Of a DNA stretch of 34,142 nucleotides, positions 33,362-34,142 are shown in pieces. The stretch lies in the NCBI GenBank assembly GCA_936920625.1, contig CAKZHC010000031.1:1-34142 (forward strand), written 5' to 3'. Numbering within the stretch: the stretch's first letter is position 1; each line of letters starts with the position of its first letter. The notes beneath the pieces are model-generated. The model searched no databases. It saw only the letters and a list, made by a program, of their open reading frames with translations, and was not told the DNA's origin. The position numbers and the translations under genes were made by a program. The stretch is from an uncultured Enterobacteriaceae bacterium. Lineage in GTDB: Bacteria > Pseudomonadota > Gammaproteobacteria > Enterobacterales > Enterobacteriaceae.

Positions 33362-34142
33362 TTATCTCGGCTTTTTAGGATCTAAGAAACCAGAAAATGA
33401 ACCATCTGAGTTATAACGTACTCCTCTGCCATCAGGAAGTCTGTACTCCACACCACCTTTGGAAAGTTCCGTTTTTATAGTGTTTTTATTATTCAAAACT
33501 TCATTCACAAACTGATTAGCAACTTTACTTTTTTGTGTAGGGTTACCTTTTAATGGTTCAAAAAATCCATCAGGTCTGCCTGCATGCTTCTCCCATGCTC
33601 TGGCTGCTGCTGATAAACCTTTATCATTAATTGGTTCATTAGCTGAAGAAACAAGATCATCTTTTTTAAAACGACCAAAATTATTATTATGACTGCCCTC
33701 TTTACTCCGCGCATTTTCCTCATCCTGCGGTTCCCAGCCGCCCGGTGAGCCCGACCCTGCTCCCCCCAGCTCTGCCTGCTGCTCTGCACTGAGGTGCTTA
33801 CCGATATTAGGCTGACTCTCGTCTGTGGTTCCGTCAGTGTTAAATACATGCCCCGGTCCGCGTGTACCATCACGGACGCCGGCGTCTCGTACTGCGCACT
33901 CCTCACAGGTGCCCTCACAGGCCTCACCACCCATATACCAGTCACCGTCACTACTGCTTCTACCCGGTAAACCGGTGGCCGTACCGGCAGCCGGCGGAGC
34001 TACAGGCACAGACGGAACTGCAAACATTACCTGCTCTGCGTGATGTAACGGCGGCTGGCCGGGCCGGGTTATCAGTACTGCCGGCGTCAGCTGCGGGCGT
34101 TCATCCGGGCTGATTAACGGGGCATACCCGAGTGATCTGGCC
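33362..34142 (-). CDS. C-terminal part of a polymorphic toxin (5' end outside the window)
   Basis: The frame is open from the window edge (first codon 34141-34139) to the TAA at 33364-33362, about 259 residues; an internal ATG at 34027 is not the true start. The order is a pre-toxin segment (ARSLGYAPLISPDERPQLTP), a Pro-rich stretch, a four-cysteine patch (GGEACEGTCEECAVRDAG), a low-complexity linker (about 95-150), then a compact tip from AARAWEKHAGRPDGFF to GFLDPKKPR. The tip motif LPDGRGVRYNSDGSFSGFL resembles short C-terminal toxin domains of CdiA/Rhs-type proteins, possibly of the BECR ribonuclease fold; that assignment is tentative. An immunity gene follows by three bases. The delivery route (CDI, T6SS or bacteriocin) depends on the missing N-terminus. 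Confidence 0.75.
   Translation of the reverse strand, partial: ARSLGYAPLISPDERPQLTPAVLITRPGQPPLHHAEQVMFAVPSVPVAPPAAGTATGLPGRSSSDGDWYMGGEACEGTCEECAVRDAGVRDGTRGPGHVFNTDGTTDESQPNIGKHLSAEQQAELGGAGSGSPGGWEPQDEENARSKEGSHNNNFGRFKKDDLVSSANEPINDKGLSAAARAWEKHAGRPDGFFEPLKGNPTQKSKVANQFVNEVLNNKNTIKTELSKGGVEYRLPDGRGVRYNSDGSFSGFLDPKKPR
33991..34142. repeat. direct repeat, copy B (in the toxin gene)
   Basis: This is the partner of the segment at 32695-32846, about 1.3 kb apart and in the same orientation. A short further match (gctctgcact...cttaccgata) links 33781-33805 with 32641-32665, so homology extends in patches further into the linker. Recombination between the copies would delete or exchange the toxin tip and immunity gene. 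Confidence 0.93.

Noticed and set aside
34027..34027. ATG at 34027 as the start of the toxin gene
   Set aside because: The frame is open for 38 more codons to the window edge, and those codons repeat the pre-toxin segment also found in the displaced copy, so the true start lies outside.

Overview
The window comes from an enterobacterial chromosome, most likely an Erwinia/Pantoea-like member of Enterobacterales. From about 0.5 to 24 kb the genes match, family by family and in orientation, the Escherichia coli thiI-rdgC segment read in reverse. Several genes known from that segment are missing, and some that remain are broken. That pattern suggests a genome undergoing reduction, as in a host-restricted or symbiotic lineage. 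The genus is an inference.

Region 1 (1-507): the window opens inside a perfect 9-bp tandem repeat that could encode Ser-Ser-Asp repeats at the end of a protein lying mostly outside the window. Region 2 (508-5235): thiI faces away from xseB-ispA-dxs, which supply isoprenoid and thiamine/pyridoxal precursors. Region 3 (5322-9386, minus strand): nrdR-ribD-ribH-nusB-thiL-pgpA, a compact run for riboflavin, thiamine diphosphate, transcription antitermination and phosphatidylglycerol synthesis. Region 4 (9876-17510): kbp, then secF-secD-yajC-tgt on the minus strand, then a gtrA-gtrB glucosyl-transfer pair on the plus strand that separates tgt from its usual partner queA. Region 5 (17656-24023): a frameshifted acpH, a 2-Cys peroxiredoxin, proY, brnQ and rdgC. 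The phoR-phoB-sbcD-sbcC-araJ-mak block that lies between brnQ and rdgC in E. coli is absent.

Region 6 (24.1-32.2 kb) is AT-richer, gene-poor and decaying. It holds marC broken at an 11-C tract, a short secreted two-cysteine peptide gene with its own promoter-like sequence and terminator, a tiny hydrophobic ORF, a frameshifted acyltransferase, a PmtA-like methyltransferase, a yjbE-like gene whose start is thrown out of frame by a 9-A tract, a YebW-like cysteine-rich protein, a Tat-signal amine oxidase split at an 8-A tract, and a SymE-like protein.

Region 7 (32.5-34.1 kb, minus strand) is the 3' end of a polymorphic toxin locus: a toxin C-terminus, a 79-residue likely immunity protein three bases downstream, then a frameshifted displaced copy of the pre-toxin region joined directly to the immunity stop codon.

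The points most worth a second look are the secreted two-cysteine peptide, the displaced toxin-tip architecture, the homopolymer frameshifts concentrated in region 6, the gtrAB insertion into the queA-tgt unit, and the loss of the phoBR/sbcDC block. No tRNA, rRNA, CRISPR array or intact insertion sequence was recognised.
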